Positions 1 to 8,585 are shown, counted from the stretch's first letter. The stretch: DNA of 64,000 nt from Tibeticola sediminis (GCF_003843835.1 NZ_RKQL01000002.1:1-64000), one strand, 5' to 3'. The notes: generated by a model from the letters alone, not told the origin. Numbers and translations are program-made.

Positions 1-9
1 CTTTGACGT

Positions 10-94
10 CCCAAAACACGCCCGAGGGCGTTGCAAATGCGCGCCGTAGCCCGAGCTACGGCTGTGCTTTGCGCCTACTCGGGCGCGTTTTGGG
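10..94. repeat. Long imperfect inverted repeat before trmD
   Basis: Positions 10-26 pair with 78-94 (16 of 17 bases), and nested inside 33-50 pair with 55-72 around a three-to-four base loop, with perfect GCCGTAGC/GCTACGGC arms. In RNA this would be one long stem-loop of about 85 nt. A second small hairpin follows at 95-110 (GTGCCC-cttc-GGGCAC). Neither is followed by a T tract, so a simple intrinsic terminator is unlikely. It lies where the end of rimM would be expected, but too little upstream sequence is present to identify rimM. Confidence 0.6.
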
Positions 95-181
95 GTGCCC
101 CTTCGGGCACGCCCAATTCCCTCTCAGCCTCTGATTCGGGGCCGCGCCCACTTAGGCCTTGGGGCCCTCACTTTCCATCCC

Positions 182-958
182 GTGCGCTTCGACGTCATCA
201 CCCTGTTTCCGGAACTGTTCGGCCCGTTTCTGACTTCGGGGGTGACGCGCCGTGCTTACCAGGATGGGCGGGTGGACGTGCATCTGTGGAATCCGCGCGA
301 CTACGGGGAAGGGAACTACCGCCGGGTCGATGATCGCCCCTTCGGCGGGGGGCCGGGTATGGTGTTGATGGCCGAGCCGCTGTATTTGACGCTTGAAGCC
401 ATCCGGGCTGCGCGCCAAGACCGCGTTCCGGCGCCGCTGGTTTTGTTCTCGCCCATCGGCGAGTCGATCACGCAGGCGGTGGTCAACCAATGGGCGGCTG
501 GGGAGGGCGCGATTCTTTTGTGTGGACGCTACGAGGGCGTTGACCAGCGTTTCATCGATGCCTACGTCGATGTCCAACTCAGCCTGGGGGACTTCGTTCT
601 TTCCGGCGGCGAGATCCCGGCGATGGCCCTGCTCGACGCGGTTGCGCGCTTGCAGCCTGGCGTTCTCGGTGACGCAAACAGCAGCCTCCAAGATAGCTTC
701 AATCCGGCGCTGGACGGGCTGCTGGATTGTCCGCATTACACCCGCCCGGAACATTGGCGGGGACGCTCGGTCCCGCCGGAACTCCTCGGAGGCAATCATG
801 CCCAAATCGAGCGATGGCGGCGTGAGCAGCGGCTGTCCATCACCGCACGTGCGCGTCCAGACCTGATTGAGCGAGCGCGTGCGTCTGGTGCACTGAGCGT
901 CGACGACGAGCATGTGCTTCGGCGCGCAGCTCCAGGTCAATCGCCAACGGAGCTATAA
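182..958 (+). CDS. trmD: tRNA (guanine-N1-)-methyltransferase TrmD
   Basis: SPOUT-class methyltransferase that puts the N1-methyl group on G37 of tRNAs reading CNN codons, using S-adenosylmethionine, and so prevents +1 frameshifting in the cytoplasm. The protein opens with the family signature RFDVITLFPELF; the trefoil-knot SAM pocket is visible as LLCGRYEGVDQRF followed by LSLGDFVLSGGE. I chose the GTG at 182 because the family always begins directly at this motif; the longer ATG-initiated frame from 95 would add 29 residues of unrelated sequence. The resulting 258 residues is normal length. No strong Shine-Dalgarno is seen before the GTG. It precedes rplS as in most proteobacteria. Confidence 0.95.
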   Translation: MRFDVITLFPELFGPFLTSGVTRRAYQDGRVDVHLWNPRDYGEGNYRRVDDRPFGGGPGMVLMAEPLYLTLEAIRAARQDRVPAPLVLFSPIGESITQAVVNQWAAGEGAILLCGRYEGVDQRFIDAYVDVQLSLGDFVLSGGEIPAMALLDAVARLQPGVLGDANSSLQDSFNPALDGLLDCPHYTRPEHWRGRSVPPELLGGNHAQIERWRREQRLSITARARPDLIERARASGALSVDDEHVLRRAAPGQSPTEL

Positions 959-981
959 TCACGGGCTTCGATCCTCTGCCC

Positions 982-1010
982 GGCCGCGGTTTGAAGTGGG
1001 CCCCGCGGCC
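982..1010 (+). promoter_or_regulatory. Stem-loop in the rplS leader
   Basis: Within the 120-base gap between trmD and rplS, GGCCGCGG (982-989) pairs perfectly with CCGCGGCC (1003-1010) across a 13-base loop. There is no following T tract. It may be a leader structure for L19 expression or merely a stable GC-rich hairpin; I see no further support for either. Confidence 0.3.
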
Positions 1011-1078
1011 CCTGTCGACTTTTGGTTTCGACATCCGCCTTTTGTGTAGCGCGGGCATGATCGTCTGAAGGTGTAAAC

Positions 1079-1459
1079 ATGAACTTGATTCAGACGCTCG
1101 AGCAGGAAGAAATTGCTCGCCTCGGCAAAAATATTCCCGAATTTGGTCCCGGTGATACCGTGATCGTCAATGTGAACGTGGTCGAAGGCTCGCGCAAGCG
1201 TGTCCAGGCATACGAAGGCGTGGTCATCGCCAAGCGTAATCGAGGCCTCAACAGCGCTTTTACCGTGCGCAAGATTTCGAGCGGTGAAGGGGTGGAGCGG
1301 ACCTTCCAGACCTACAGCCCCTTGATCGCCAGCATCGAAGTCAAGCGCCGCGGTGATGTGCGTCGCGCGAAGCTTTACTACTTGCGTGACCGCAGCGGTA
1401 AGTCGGCGCGCATCAAGGAAAAGCTGCCCAATCGTGCGAAGGCGGCGCCCGCAGCCTGA
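1079..1459 (+). CDS. rplS: 50S ribosomal protein L19
   Basis: Large-subunit ribosomal protein located at the 30S-50S interface. The 126 residues show the family features throughout: an N-terminal helix starting [11 protein letters not shown], the [35 protein letters not shown] core, the QTYSPLI motif and the basic [17 protein letters not shown] end. The ATG is preceded by GAAGGTG about 8 bases upstream, a good ribosome binding site. An intrinsic terminator lies 26 bases after the stop, so the trmD-rplS unit ends here. Confidence 0.97.
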   Translation: MNLIQTLEQEEIARLGKNIPEFGPGDTVIVNVNVVEGSRKRVQAYEGVVIAKRNRGLNSAFTVRKISSGEGVERTFQTYSPLIASIEVKRRGDVRRAKLYYLRDRSGKSARIKEKLPNRAKAAPAA

Positions 1460-1485
1460 CCTGCGCACCTGTGAACGTGACTCAA

Positions 1486-1516
1486 GCCGCTCAGGCCTAT
1501 CCTGAGCGGCTTTTTT
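1486..1516 (+). terminator. Rho-independent terminator after rplS
   Basis: GCCGCTCAGG (1486-1495) pairs with CCTGAGCGGC (1501-1510) across a 5-base loop, followed directly by six T residues (1511-1516). This is a textbook intrinsic terminator. Confidence 0.93.
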
Positions 1517-1535
1517 GTCTCTATTTGGCCTAATC

Positions 1536-2261
1536 ATGCGGGAGTCGCGTGCCATTCGTCGGCCGCCGCCCTCGTTCAACCCGCGGGAGGTCCCGGTCAT
1601 CGGGGTCGATGCGCACCTTCCGCGCGTTGATCCGGCTGAATTGACCCTGGACCGGCTGCGCCGGCGATTCCAATCACCGCCCACCTGGGTCCCGGAATTG
1701 CGGGCCGAGCCACAGTGGCTACCCGGCAGCTTGAAGCCGGCAGCGGTCCTGATCCCGCTGTTGGCGTCACGGGGCAGGGACGCTCCCGTTCATGTGCTCC
1801 TGACCGAGCGGGCGGAGCATCTTTCGAGCCATGCAGGTCAGATCGCCTTTCCCGGTGGACGGATCGATGAGGGCGACGCCGACCCCATCATGGCAGCGCT
1901 GCGGGAGGCGCAGGAGGAGGTGGGTCTGGATCCCACCCGGGTCGAGGCGCTGGGTTTGATGCCGACCTATACGACGGGCAGCGGCTATCTGGTGACGCCT
2001 GTCGTGGGGTTGGTCGATCCATCGGCGCCACTGCGCGCAAACTCCAGTGAAGTCAGCGACATTTTTGAAGTTCCCCTCGATTTCCTGATGAATCCCCAGC
2101 ACCATCAAAGGCACTCCGTGGCTTGGCAGGGTGCGCAGCGCGAGTGGTTTTCGATGCCCTATCTCGATCGGAGTACGCAGCCGCCGCGCGAGCGGTTCAT
2201 TTGGGGCGCCACGGCGGGCATGCTGCGCAATCTCTATCGGATGTTGTCGGCCCCTCGGTGA
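1536..2261 (+). CDS. Nudix hydrolase, NudL-type CoA pyrophosphatase
   Basis: Probable Nudix enzyme cleaving coenzyme A derivatives to phosphopantetheine and 3',5'-ADP. The Nudix box ends canonically as REAQEEVGL, and the preceding LLTERAEHLSSHAGQIAFPGG matches the UPF0035 motif that marks the NudL/Nudt7 CoA-diphosphatase branch; as in E. coli NudL the usual first Glu of the box is replaced by Ala. I chose the ATG at 1536; a TTG at 1515 would fall inside the rplS terminator T tract. Length 241 residues is somewhat longer than the roughly 190 of E. coli NudL because of an N-terminal extension rich in Pro and Arg. Substrate is inferred from the family only. Confidence 0.85.
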   Translation: MRESRAIRRPPPSFNPREVPVIGVDAHLPRVDPAELTLDRLRRRFQSPPTWVPELRAEPQWLPGSLKPAAVLIPLLASRGRDAPVHVLLTERAEHLSSHAGQIAFPGGRIDEGDADPIMAALREAQEEVGLDPTRVEALGLMPTYTTGSGYLVTPVVGLVDPSAPLRANSSEVSDIFEVPLDFLMNPQHHQRHSVAWQGAQREWFSMPYLDRSTQPPRERFIWGATAGMLRNLYRMLSAPR

Positions 2262-2290
2262 GGGATGCGGCCCGCCTATCATTCATCCTC

Positions 2291-3253
2291 ATGAATCTGA
2301 TTGCAATCGTCCTGGCGCTGTTGTTGGAACAGGTTCGTCCGGTTTCCGAGGGGAACCCAATGGACCGCTGGATCGATCGCTGGTTCGAATGGGCTCGATG
2401 CAATTTCGACGCCGGCCAACATCACCATGGCTGGCTGGCGTGGGGTGCTGCGGTTGCCGTTCCGGCGCTGTTCGTGCTGAGCGTTCATCTCGGGGCGCAG
2501 GCGGTCGCGGGCTGGCCGCTGGCGTTGTTGTGGCATGTGGCGGTGCTGTACACAACGCTGGGGTTTCGGCGCTTCAGTCATCGTTTTGCCGAAGTGCGCG
2601 AGGCGCTCGAGGCCGATGACCTGGCCCGCGCGCGGCAGGTGCTGGCGCAATGGCGCGGTGAACCCTCGCCGGAAGACACGACCGAACTGATACGCGCCTT
2701 GATTCGGCAGGCCTTGATCGATGGGCACCGACACATGTTCGGCGTGCTTTTTTGGTATGTCGTCGTCGCAGCGCTCGGTGGCGGTCCTGCAGGGGCGGTT
2801 TTCTATCGTTTGTCGGATCGCTTGAGGGATGGCTTGAAACGCCGCGGTGGTGAGGTGGTGGTCGAAAGTGCTTCCCTGATGCGAGTGGCGGGTCAGGCCT
2901 GGATTTGGTTGGATGCGGTGCCGTCTCGGGTCACGGCGCTTTGGTTCGCCATGGTGGGCAGTTTCGAGGACGCCATCGAGGTCTGGCGCGGGCTTTCCGA
3001 GGATTGGGGGGAGGGCTCGAGCGACCGGCTCATCGTTGCGGCGGGTTCCGGCGCGCTCAACCTGGATCTCGGTGCGGCAAAAAAGGAAGAGGGTCCGGAG
3101 CAAAGCCCGGCGCAGGGGGCGGGCGAGTTCCCCCGTGGCTGGGCCATGCCGGAGGTCGGGCATTTACCGCAGGTCGTGGGTTTGCTCTGGCGATCGGTCG
3201 TCCTTTGGCTTTTGGTGCTGGCGCTCTTGGCGCTCGGGCGGCTGTTTGGATGA
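2291..3253 (+). CDS. CobD/CbiB-family integral membrane protein
   Basis: 320-residue membrane protein resembling the CobD/CbiB (adenosylcobinamide-phosphate synthase) and AmpE superfamily. Hydrophobic stretches occur at the extreme N-terminus (MNLIAIVLALLLEQ), around residues 50-90, around 150-175 (FWYVVVAALGGGPAGAVFYRLSD, the part most like CbiB) and at the very C-terminus (WRSVVLWLLVLALLAL). The start at 2291 lies 29 bases after the Nudix gene. No other cobalamin genes are nearby, so a role in B12 synthesis should not be assumed; Burkholderiales commonly carry this gene here as a stand-alone member. The physiological role is not known to me. Confidence 0.65.
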   Translation: MNLIAIVLALLLEQVRPVSEGNPMDRWIDRWFEWARCNFDAGQHHHGWLAWGAAVAVPALFVLSVHLGAQAVAGWPLALLWHVAVLYTTLGFRRFSHRFAEVREALEADDLARARQVLAQWRGEPSPEDTTELIRALIRQALIDGHRHMFGVLFWYVVVAALGGGPAGAVFYRLSDRLRDGLKRRGGEVVVESASLMRVAGQAWIWLDAVPSRVTALWFAMVGSFEDAIEVWRGLSEDWGEGSSDRLIVAAGSGALNLDLGAAKKEEGPEQSPAQGAGEFPRGWAMPEVGHLPQVVGLLWRSVVLWLLVLALLALGRLFG

Positions 3254-3320
3254 GACCGGGCGGCCCGCTCGCTCGGGTGACCGCTCTCTGGTCGCGAGAT
3301 GCCCCCTGAAAACAGCGCGC

Positions 3321-4277
3321 CTATTGCCAATCGGGTGGACGCCCGCCGCGGGCGTACTCGCGCGCCTTGCTGCACTCCGCAAACAGGGTTTGGTAGATCC
3401 GGTAGCGTTGCGGGGCAATTCCTTCTGGCCCGGGGGCGCCGACGGCTGCGATGACGGCACAATCGGGTTCGTGGAGGTGGGTGCAGTTGTGAAACCTGCA
3501 GTGGCCGATATGGCGCCGCAGGTCGGGCATGAGGCTTGCGAGCGCCAACGCTTCGATGTGCTGCAGCCCGAATTCTTGGAAGCCGGGTGAATCGATCACC
3601 GCGCTGTTTCGGGCACGGTCCAGCCAGTACCAGGTCGTTCGCGTCGTGGTGTGCTTGCCCGAGTTCAGGGCCTGCGAGATTTCCTGGGTCTCGGCTTGAG
3701 CGTGGGGAACGAGCCGATTGATCAGGGAGCTCTTGCCCGCGCCCGAGGGGCCAAGAACGAGTGTGGCCTTCTCCGTCAATAACGATCGGATGCTGTCGAG
3801 TTCGCCTGCCTCAGGCCCTTGAAGCGAAAAGCCAAGGAGGGTGTAGCCCATCTGGGGATAAGGCGCGAGCCGGGCCATCGCTTTGGCGTGCGCTGGTCCC
3901 AAGTCCCGCTTGTTCACCGCAATGACGGCGGGAATCTGCTCCGCCTCGGCGGCGATGAGCACCCGCGCCAGCTGCTCCTCAGAGAAATCCGGCTCAGCGG
4001 CAACCAACAGCAAGATCTGGTCGATGTTCGCTGCGAAAACCTTCGTACGGACGGCATCGCGGCGAAGCAGGCAATTTCGCCGCGGCAGCACCGACTCGAT
4101 GACCGCCGCGTCACCGCTGGCCGACCACTGAACTCGGTCGCCACAGACAGCGACCATTTTTTTACCTCGGGGATGAGCCATCCAACGATGGCCCTCATCG
4201 GTCTCGATCAAATAATGCCGTCCATAGCTCGCAATGACGCGGGCCCCGTTCCCTTGAGTGCCGGTGTTGGGTTTCAT
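3321..4277 (-). CDS. rsgA: Ribosome small subunit-dependent GTPase A
   Basis: Circularly permuted GTPase that checks late maturation of the 30S subunit and releases RbfA. From the N-terminus: an OB fold (GARVIASYGRHYLIET), the GTPase with motifs in permuted order, NKRD (G4) first, then the P-loop GPSGAGKSSLIN (G1) and DSPGF (G3), then a zinc finger (CRFHNCTHLHEPDC) with the usual Cys/His ligands. Length 318 is normal. Its start overlaps the stop of the upstream M48 protease gene by four bases (ATGA), so the two are translated from one message. It converges on the CobD-like gene with 67 bases between. Confidence 0.95.
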   Translation of the reverse strand: MKPNTGTQGNGARVIASYGRHYLIETDEGHRWMAHPRGKKMVAVCGDRVQWSASGDAAVIESVLPRRNCLLRRDAVRTKVFAANIDQILLLVAAEPDFSEEQLARVLIAAEAEQIPAVIAVNKRDLGPAHAKAMARLAPYPQMGYTLLGFSLQGPEAGELDSIRSLLTEKATLVLGPSGAGKSSLINRLVPHAQAETQEISQALNSGKHTTTRTTWYWLDRARNSAVIDSPGFQEFGLQHIEALALASLMPDLRRHIGHCRFHNCTHLHEPDCAVIAAVGAPGPEGIAPQRYRIYQTLFAECSKAREYARGGRPPDWQ

Positions 4278-5563
4278 TCCGCACGCAGGCGCATCAGCCG
4301 CTCAGAAGCGGGGGGATGGGAATAGAAAAAACGCGCGTACAAAGGATCTGGAGTCAGTGTCGAGGCGTTGTCTCGGAACAGTTTGAGCAGCGCACGTTCC
4401 AGGGCACCCGTGGGGGCGCATTTCGTTGCAAAGGCATCCGCCTCGAACTCCTGGCGGCGAGACCATCCCGACAGGACAGGTGCGAGCAAGGTTGTCACGT
4501 GCGGGAGGACGAGGATGAACAGCGTCAATGCGAGCGCGTTGCTGGGAGCGTCGATGCCCCAGGCAATGTTCGGGGTCACGCCCAGGCCCGTGTAGAACCA
4601 GGTTTGCTTGATGAGCCAGCCGAGCAAAGCAAAGCCCCCGAAACTCAGAACGGCGAGCAGCGCCAATCGCTGCAGGATGTGGTGATGGGCGTTGTGCCCC
4701 AGCTCATGGGCAATGACGGCTTCGACTTCCTCGGGCTCCAATTGTTGCAACAGCGTGTCGTAAAGAACGACGCGCTTGGTTCGGCCGAAGCCCGTGAAGT
4801 AAGCATTGCCGTGGCCGCTTCGGCGGCTGCTGTCCATCACGAAGAGTCCCGATGCCTGGTAACCACAGCGCTGCAGCAGTCGCTCGAGACCCTGCTTGAG
4901 TGGGCCATCGGGTAGCGGAAGGAAACGGTTGAACAGGGGGGCGATGAGCACCGGGTAGGCCCACAACAGAAGCAGATTGAGCGACATCCATCCGGCCCAA
5001 GTCCACAGCCACCACGAACGGCCCGTTTCCCGCATCAGCCAAAGAAAGCCCAGGGCCACGGGCAGGCCGATGAGGGCGCTGACGAGCGCGCTTCGCGCGA
5101 CATCTGCCAACCAGAGCCGTGGGCTGGTTCCGTTGAAGCCAAACCGGCTTTCGATCCCAAAGGTCTTATAGAGCGCGAACGGCAATTCCAGGATGACGTT
5201 GATGGTCACGAATGCCGTCAGCACGAGCAACTCCTGAAGCAAGCCGGCGCCCACGGCGCGCAACAGGGCCAGGTTGAGTTGCTCGAGCCCCCCCAGCAGC
5301 GTCCATCCGAGGGCGAGCGCCATGCTCCATGCGGTCTCCAGCATTCCGAGGCGGGTCTTGGCGATCGTGTAGTCTGCTGCACGCTGATGCGCATCGAGCG
5401 GCACCTGCGCTGCGAAGGCGGGCGGGACGCTCGAGCGATGCGCAGCGACATGCCGGATCTGTCGAGCGGCCAACCACTGCTGGAGTATGAACGAGGCGGC
5501 GAGCAATCCGCAAAAAAAGAGGCTCCAAAGATCGGACGCGGAGAGACTGGCGCTGGAATTCAT
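4274..5563 (-). CDS. M48 family zinc metalloprotease (Ste24/CAAX-protease type)
   Basis: Integral membrane zinc endopeptidase of the Ste24-like M48A branch, probably acting in membrane protein quality control. The zinc motif is AVIAHELGHNAHHH, with the second-site glutamate in RRQEFEADAFA about 65 residues later. Several hydrophobic segments precede and follow the active site (near residues 10-30, 65-130, 150-225, 300-360). It carries the N-terminal domain of Ste24-type proteins, which makes it longer (429 residues) than HtpX. It forms a two-gene unit with rsgA. The substrate cannot be read from sequence. Confidence 0.88.
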   Translation of the reverse strand: MNSSASLSASDLWSLFFCGLLAASFILQQWLAARQIRHVAAHRSSVPPAFAAQVPLDAHQRAADYTIAKTRLGMLETAWSMALALGWTLLGGLEQLNLALLRAVGAGLLQELLVLTAFVTINVILELPFALYKTFGIESRFGFNGTSPRLWLADVARSALVSALIGLPVALGFLWLMRETGRSWWLWTWAGWMSLNLLLLWAYPVLIAPLFNRFLPLPDGPLKQGLERLLQRCGYQASGLFVMDSSRRSGHGNAYFTGFGRTKRVVLYDTLLQQLEPEEVEAVIAHELGHNAHHHILQRLALLAVLSFGGFALLGWLIKQTWFYTGLGVTPNIAWGIDAPSNALALTLFILVLPHVTTLLAPVLSGWSRRQEFEADAFATKCAPTGALERALLKLFRDNASTLTPDPLYARFFYSHPPASERLMRLRAE

Positions 5564-5743
5564 GCATGGAGTTTAGGGCAACGGAACCAGTCCCTCGTGC
5601 GCCGCGCATCCCGGTAGCACGAGGCGCCGGCCGCCATTTTTGGGATCACCGGTTTTCCGAAGCGCTCTCGATGCCGCTGATTTCCAGCGACAATTCGTCG
5701 TATGAACGTTCAATTTGAAACTGCGCCGGCTCCGGAGCGCTTG

Positions 5744-6316
5744 ATGAAGTCAGACCTCAATTTGGTCTGGGTCGATTGTGAAATGACCGGGCTCGATCCC
5801 GAGACTGAGCGCCTCATCGAGATCGCCGTCGTCGTGACGGGCCCTCACCTCGAGCCGCGCATCGAAGGACCTGTGTTGGTCATTCATCAGGATGACGCCG
5901 TGCTTGACCGAATGGATGCCTGGAACAAGGGCACGCATGGGCGCAGCGGCTTGATCGACAAGGTCCGGGCATCGACCATCACCGAAGCGCAGGCCGAAGA
6001 CATCTTGCTCGAGTTTTTAGCGGCTTATGTACCCAAGGGGGTCGCGCCGATGTGTGGGAATTCGATTGGGCAGGATCGGCGGTTTTTGGCGCGGTACATG
6101 CCTCGTCTGGAGGCTTTTTTCCACTACCGCAACGTCGATGTCAGTTCGCTCAAGGAACTGGCGAAGCGCTGGCGACCGGAGGTCTGCGCCTCGTTCAAGA
6201 AGCAGCAAAAGCACACGGCGCTGGCCGATGTCCATGAGTCGATTGATGAACTCGCCCATTACCGCACGCACTTCCTTCGGGTGGGTGAGGCAGCCGCGCC
6301 ATCGGCCGCGGCCTGA
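5744..6316 (+). CDS. orn: Oligoribonuclease
   Basis: 3'-5' exoribonuclease of the DEDDh family that finishes RNA decay by hydrolysing dinucleotides, including the pGpG made from c-di-GMP by EAL enzymes, which links it to the many c-di-GMP genes in this window. Exo motifs: [11 protein letters not shown] (first D and E), [12 protein letters not shown] (second D), and [14 protein letters not shown] (the final H and D). I prefer the ATG at 5744, which has GGAG 6-7 bases upstream and gives 190 residues; an upstream in-frame ATG at 5702 would add 14 residues not seen in the family. Confidence 0.93.
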   Translation: MKSDLNLVWVDCEMTGLDPETERLIEIAVVVTGPHLEPRIEGPVLVIHQDDAVLDRMDAWNKGTHGRSGLIDKVRASTITEAQAEDILLEFLAAYVPKGVAPMCGNSIGQDRRFLARYMPRLEAFFHYRNVDVSSLKELAKRWRPEVCASFKKQQKHTALADVHESIDELAHYRTHFLRVGEAAAPSAAA

Positions 6317-6349
6317 AGTTGCCGACGCGTTTGTGTTATAGTTCGCTTG

Positions 6350-6376
6350 AACCTGGCCTCCTGGGCCAGGTTTTTT
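6350..6376 (+). terminator. Rho-independent terminator after orn
   Basis: AACCTGGCC (6350-6358) pairs with GGCCAGGTT (6364-6372) across a 5-base loop, running into a T tract to 6376. It sits 34 bases after the orn stop. Confidence 0.9.
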
Positions 6377-6455
6377 GTTTGCATCTCCCTTCACACACTC
6401 GGGGCTCCCATGCGGGGCTGCCGTTCTGGTCAGGCTTCTGGAGCCATTGTGTATT

Positions 6456-6550
6456 CCCCGTTCACGGGGGATCGCAGCGATCGGGTTTCGTTTGATGGTT
6501 GATGTTTTTTAACCATTGACGAGGCCATGCCGTCCCCGATCGGGTACGGC
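6456..6550 (+). promoter_or_regulatory. Structured leader of the DEAD-box helicase gene
   Basis: The 195 bases between the orn terminator and the helicase ATG hold four consecutive inverted repeats: CCCCG/CGGGG (6456-6460/6465-6469, loop TTCA), GATCG/CGATC (6470-6474/6478-6482), ATGGTT/AACCAT (6495-6500/6511-6516) and a 22-base near-palindrome at 6529-6550 centred on CCCGATCGGG with one mismatched pair. The last ends 21 bases before the start codon. RNA helicase genes are often regulated through their leaders, so RNA-level control is plausible, but this is inference. Confidence 0.4.
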
Positions 6551-6571
6551 TGCCGCGTGTTGTGAAAAATC

Positions 6572-8377
6572 ATGATTCAACAGAATGACATTTTGGGCGC
6601 CCCTGCGCCCCTCGGTTCGACGTTTGCGAGCGAAGCCGACACGATTTCCCCCCCGAATGGCTTTGAGCGCTTGGGCCTGGCTGCCGAACTGGTGCGCGCC
6701 GTGGCTGACCTCGGCTACACCGAGCCGACGGTCGTCCAGCAACAAACGATCAGCCGCGCTTTGTCGAGCGAGGCGACGGGCGCCATCGATCTGATGGTTT
6801 CGAGCCAAACTGGCAGCGGTAAGACGGCGGCTTTCCTGCTTCCGGTGTTGCATACCTTGCTGGCGGTGAAGGCGCAGCAACGGGAGCAAGAAGAAGCAGA
6901 CTGGGCACGCCAGGTCGCTGAAGCCGCGGCGCGCGGGGAAGAGGCTCCCAAACGTCCGAAACGCAAGGACCCGACTCAGCCGCGGCATTTCAAGCCAGCG
7001 ACGCCGGCCGCTTTGGTGGTTTGCCCGACGCGGGAGTTGGCTCAGCAGGTGGCCCACGATGCGATCGAGTTGGTCAAGCATTGCAAGGGAATCCGAGTCG
7101 CCAATGTTGTCGGCGGCATGCCGTACCAGCTCCAGGTTGCCAAGTTGCAGGGCGCGGATCTGGTTGTGGCCACGCCCGGCCGTTTGCTCGATCTCGAGCG
7201 CTCGAAACAAATCAAACTGGATGCGGTCCGCGTGTTGGTGGTGGACGAGGCCGATCGTATGCTTGACCTCGGATTTGCCGATGATCTGGCCGAGATCAAC
7301 CGTCTGACGAGTGCGCGGGAACAAACCATGATGTTCAGCGCCACATTCGCGCCGCGGATTCAGCAGCTCGCGATGCGGGTGATGCACGACAACGGCGCGC
7401 ATGTGCAGCGGGTCCAAGTCGACACGCCGCAAGAGCGCCATGCCAACATCGAGCAAAAGCTGTTTTGGGCCGACAGCGCCCAGCACAAGCGTCAGCTGCT
7501 GGAGCACTGGCTGCGCGACGCGTCGATCGATCAAGCCATCGTCTTTGCGAGCACCCAGGTGGAGTGCGATGCACTGGCGAATGACCTGCAGCAGGATGGG
7601 TTTTCTGCAGTCGCTCTGCACGGCGCCCTGAGCCAAGGCCTGCGCAACCGCCGGTTGATGGCATTGCGAAACGGTCAGGTTCAGATTCTCGTGGCGACCG
7701 ATGTAGCGGCCCGCGGTATCGATGTTCCGACGATCACGCACGTCTTCAACTTCGGGCTTCCGATGAAGGCCGAAGACTACACCCATCGGATCGGTCGGAC
7801 CGGCCGCGCAGGACGCGACGGTCTGGCGGTGACGTTCGCCGAATTCCGGGATCGTCGAAAGATTTTTGACATCGAGGCGTACAGTCGGCAGACCTTCCAG
7901 GCCGAGGTCGTCGCCGGGCTCGAGCCGACCCAGCGTGCGCCTTCCTCCTACGCCCAGCCTCGTGCCGGCCGATCGTCCTACGGTGAGCGTCCCTCACGCG
8001 AGCGCAAGTTCGGGTCTGGCCCCACGGGCCGTTCCGAGCCCGCCCGTGGGGAGCGGTTCAAGCCTCGTTCTGCGCCCGGCCACGGTCCGCAGGACGACGG
8101 GCAGGTGCGGCGTCCGGAGCGTGACCAAGACCGGCGCTTTGCCTCCGAGGGGCGTGGCCGCGGCGAAGGGGGAATGGGTGCTCGCCAGTCCTCGCCGAGC
8201 GGGGATTGGAATGGACCGCGCTCGAAGGCCGGCCGCAGCTCGGCCCAGCCATTTGCATCCGAGGGCCGCGGAGGCCCACGCCGCTCCGAGTCGGCGGGGA
8301 GGCCTTATGTGCCCGCAGGCGCCGCTCCGCGCCGAACGTCGACGACCGGCAAGACCTTGAAAATCACGCGCCTCTGA
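6572..8377 (+). CDS. DEAD-box ATP-dependent RNA helicase, RhlE-like
   Basis: 601-residue ATP-dependent RNA helicase, likely acting in ribosome assembly or RNA decay. Motifs in order: Q motif (FERLGL and PTVVQQQTI), motif I SQTGSGKT, Ia PTRELAQQ, Ib TPGRLLD, II VDEADRMLD (DEAD), III SATF, V ATDVAARGIDV, VI HRIGRTGRAGR. Between motifs I and Ia lies a charged insertion of about 50 residues rich in Glu, Arg and Lys, an insertion I associate with betaproteobacterial members. The C-terminal 150 residues are low-complexity, rich in Arg, Gly, Ser and Pro, and end in KTLKITRL, probably an RNA-binding tail. The gene is monocistronic, flanked by terminators. Confidence 0.92.
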   Translation: MIQQNDILGAPAPLGSTFASEADTISPPNGFERLGLAAELVRAVADLGYTEPTVVQQQTISRALSSEATGAIDLMVSSQTGSGKTAAFLLPVLHTLLAVKAQQREQEEADWARQVAEAAARGEEAPKRPKRKDPTQPRHFKPATPAALVVCPTRELAQQVAHDAIELVKHCKGIRVANVVGGMPYQLQVAKLQGADLVVATPGRLLDLERSKQIKLDAVRVLVVDEADRMLDLGFADDLAEINRLTSAREQTMMFSATFAPRIQQLAMRVMHDNGAHVQRVQVDTPQERHANIEQKLFWADSAQHKRQLLEHWLRDASIDQAIVFASTQVECDALANDLQQDGFSAVALHGALSQGLRNRRLMALRNGQVQILVATDVAARGIDVPTITHVFNFGLPMKAEDYTHRIGRTGRAGRDGLAVTFAEFRDRRKIFDIEAYSRQTFQAEVVAGLEPTQRAPSSYAQPRAGRSSYGERPSRERKFGSGPTGRSEPARGERFKPRSAPGHGPQDDGQVRRPERDQDRRFASEGRGRGEGGMGARQSSPSGDWNGPRSKAGRSSAQPFASEGRGGPRRSESAGRPYVPAGAAPRRTSTTGKTLKITRL

Positions 8378-8411
8378 TCTTCGACGGCGCAAGCGAGCGC
8401 TCTCTCTCATG

Positions 8412-8444
8412 AGCCGCACCATCTTGGCTGGTGCGGCTTTTTTT
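8412..8444 (+). terminator. Rho-independent terminator after the helicase gene
   Basis: AGCCGCACC (8412-8420) pairs perfectly with GGTGCGGCT (8430-8438) across a 9-base loop, followed by Ts to 8444. It separates the helicase from the flagellar operon that starts just after. Confidence 0.93.
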
Positions 8445-8470
8445 CGTCTGCGTTACGGCGCATGAGCGTC

Positions 8471-8485
8471 GGCACGGCTATTGCT
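8471..8485 (+). promoter_or_regulatory. Sigma-54 (RpoN) promoter of the fliO operon
   Basis: GGCACGGCTATTGCT contains the -24 element GGCAC and the -12 element TTGCT with the conserved GG and GC exactly 12 bases apart, the required spacing for sigma-54. It lies about 100 bases before fliO and just downstream of the helicase terminator. The same layout recurs before flgB and before the last gene of the window. Confidence 0.8.
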
Positions 8486-8585
8486 TATCCCCCGCTAGGA
8501 CTCTCCGTGGAAGGGTGTACGCGTCGGCTTCTTGTCGCGCGACGAGCGGAGCGTCAAGAAGTCAACGCGTCTGATGGGATCAAGC

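Noticed and set aside
152-940. Long minus-strand open frame opposite trmD
   Set aside because: It is the antisense shadow of trmD in high-GC DNA; its protein has no family features while trmD is unmistakable.
2291-3253. Assigning cobalamin biosynthesis (cobD) to the CobD/CbiB-like protein
   Set aside because: Similarity is to the superfamily only and no other B12 gene is nearby.
6319-6342. Sigma-70 promoter TTGCCG...TATAGT after orn
   Set aside because: Spacing between the two hexamers is 12 bases, too short to be functional, and the terminator follows directly.
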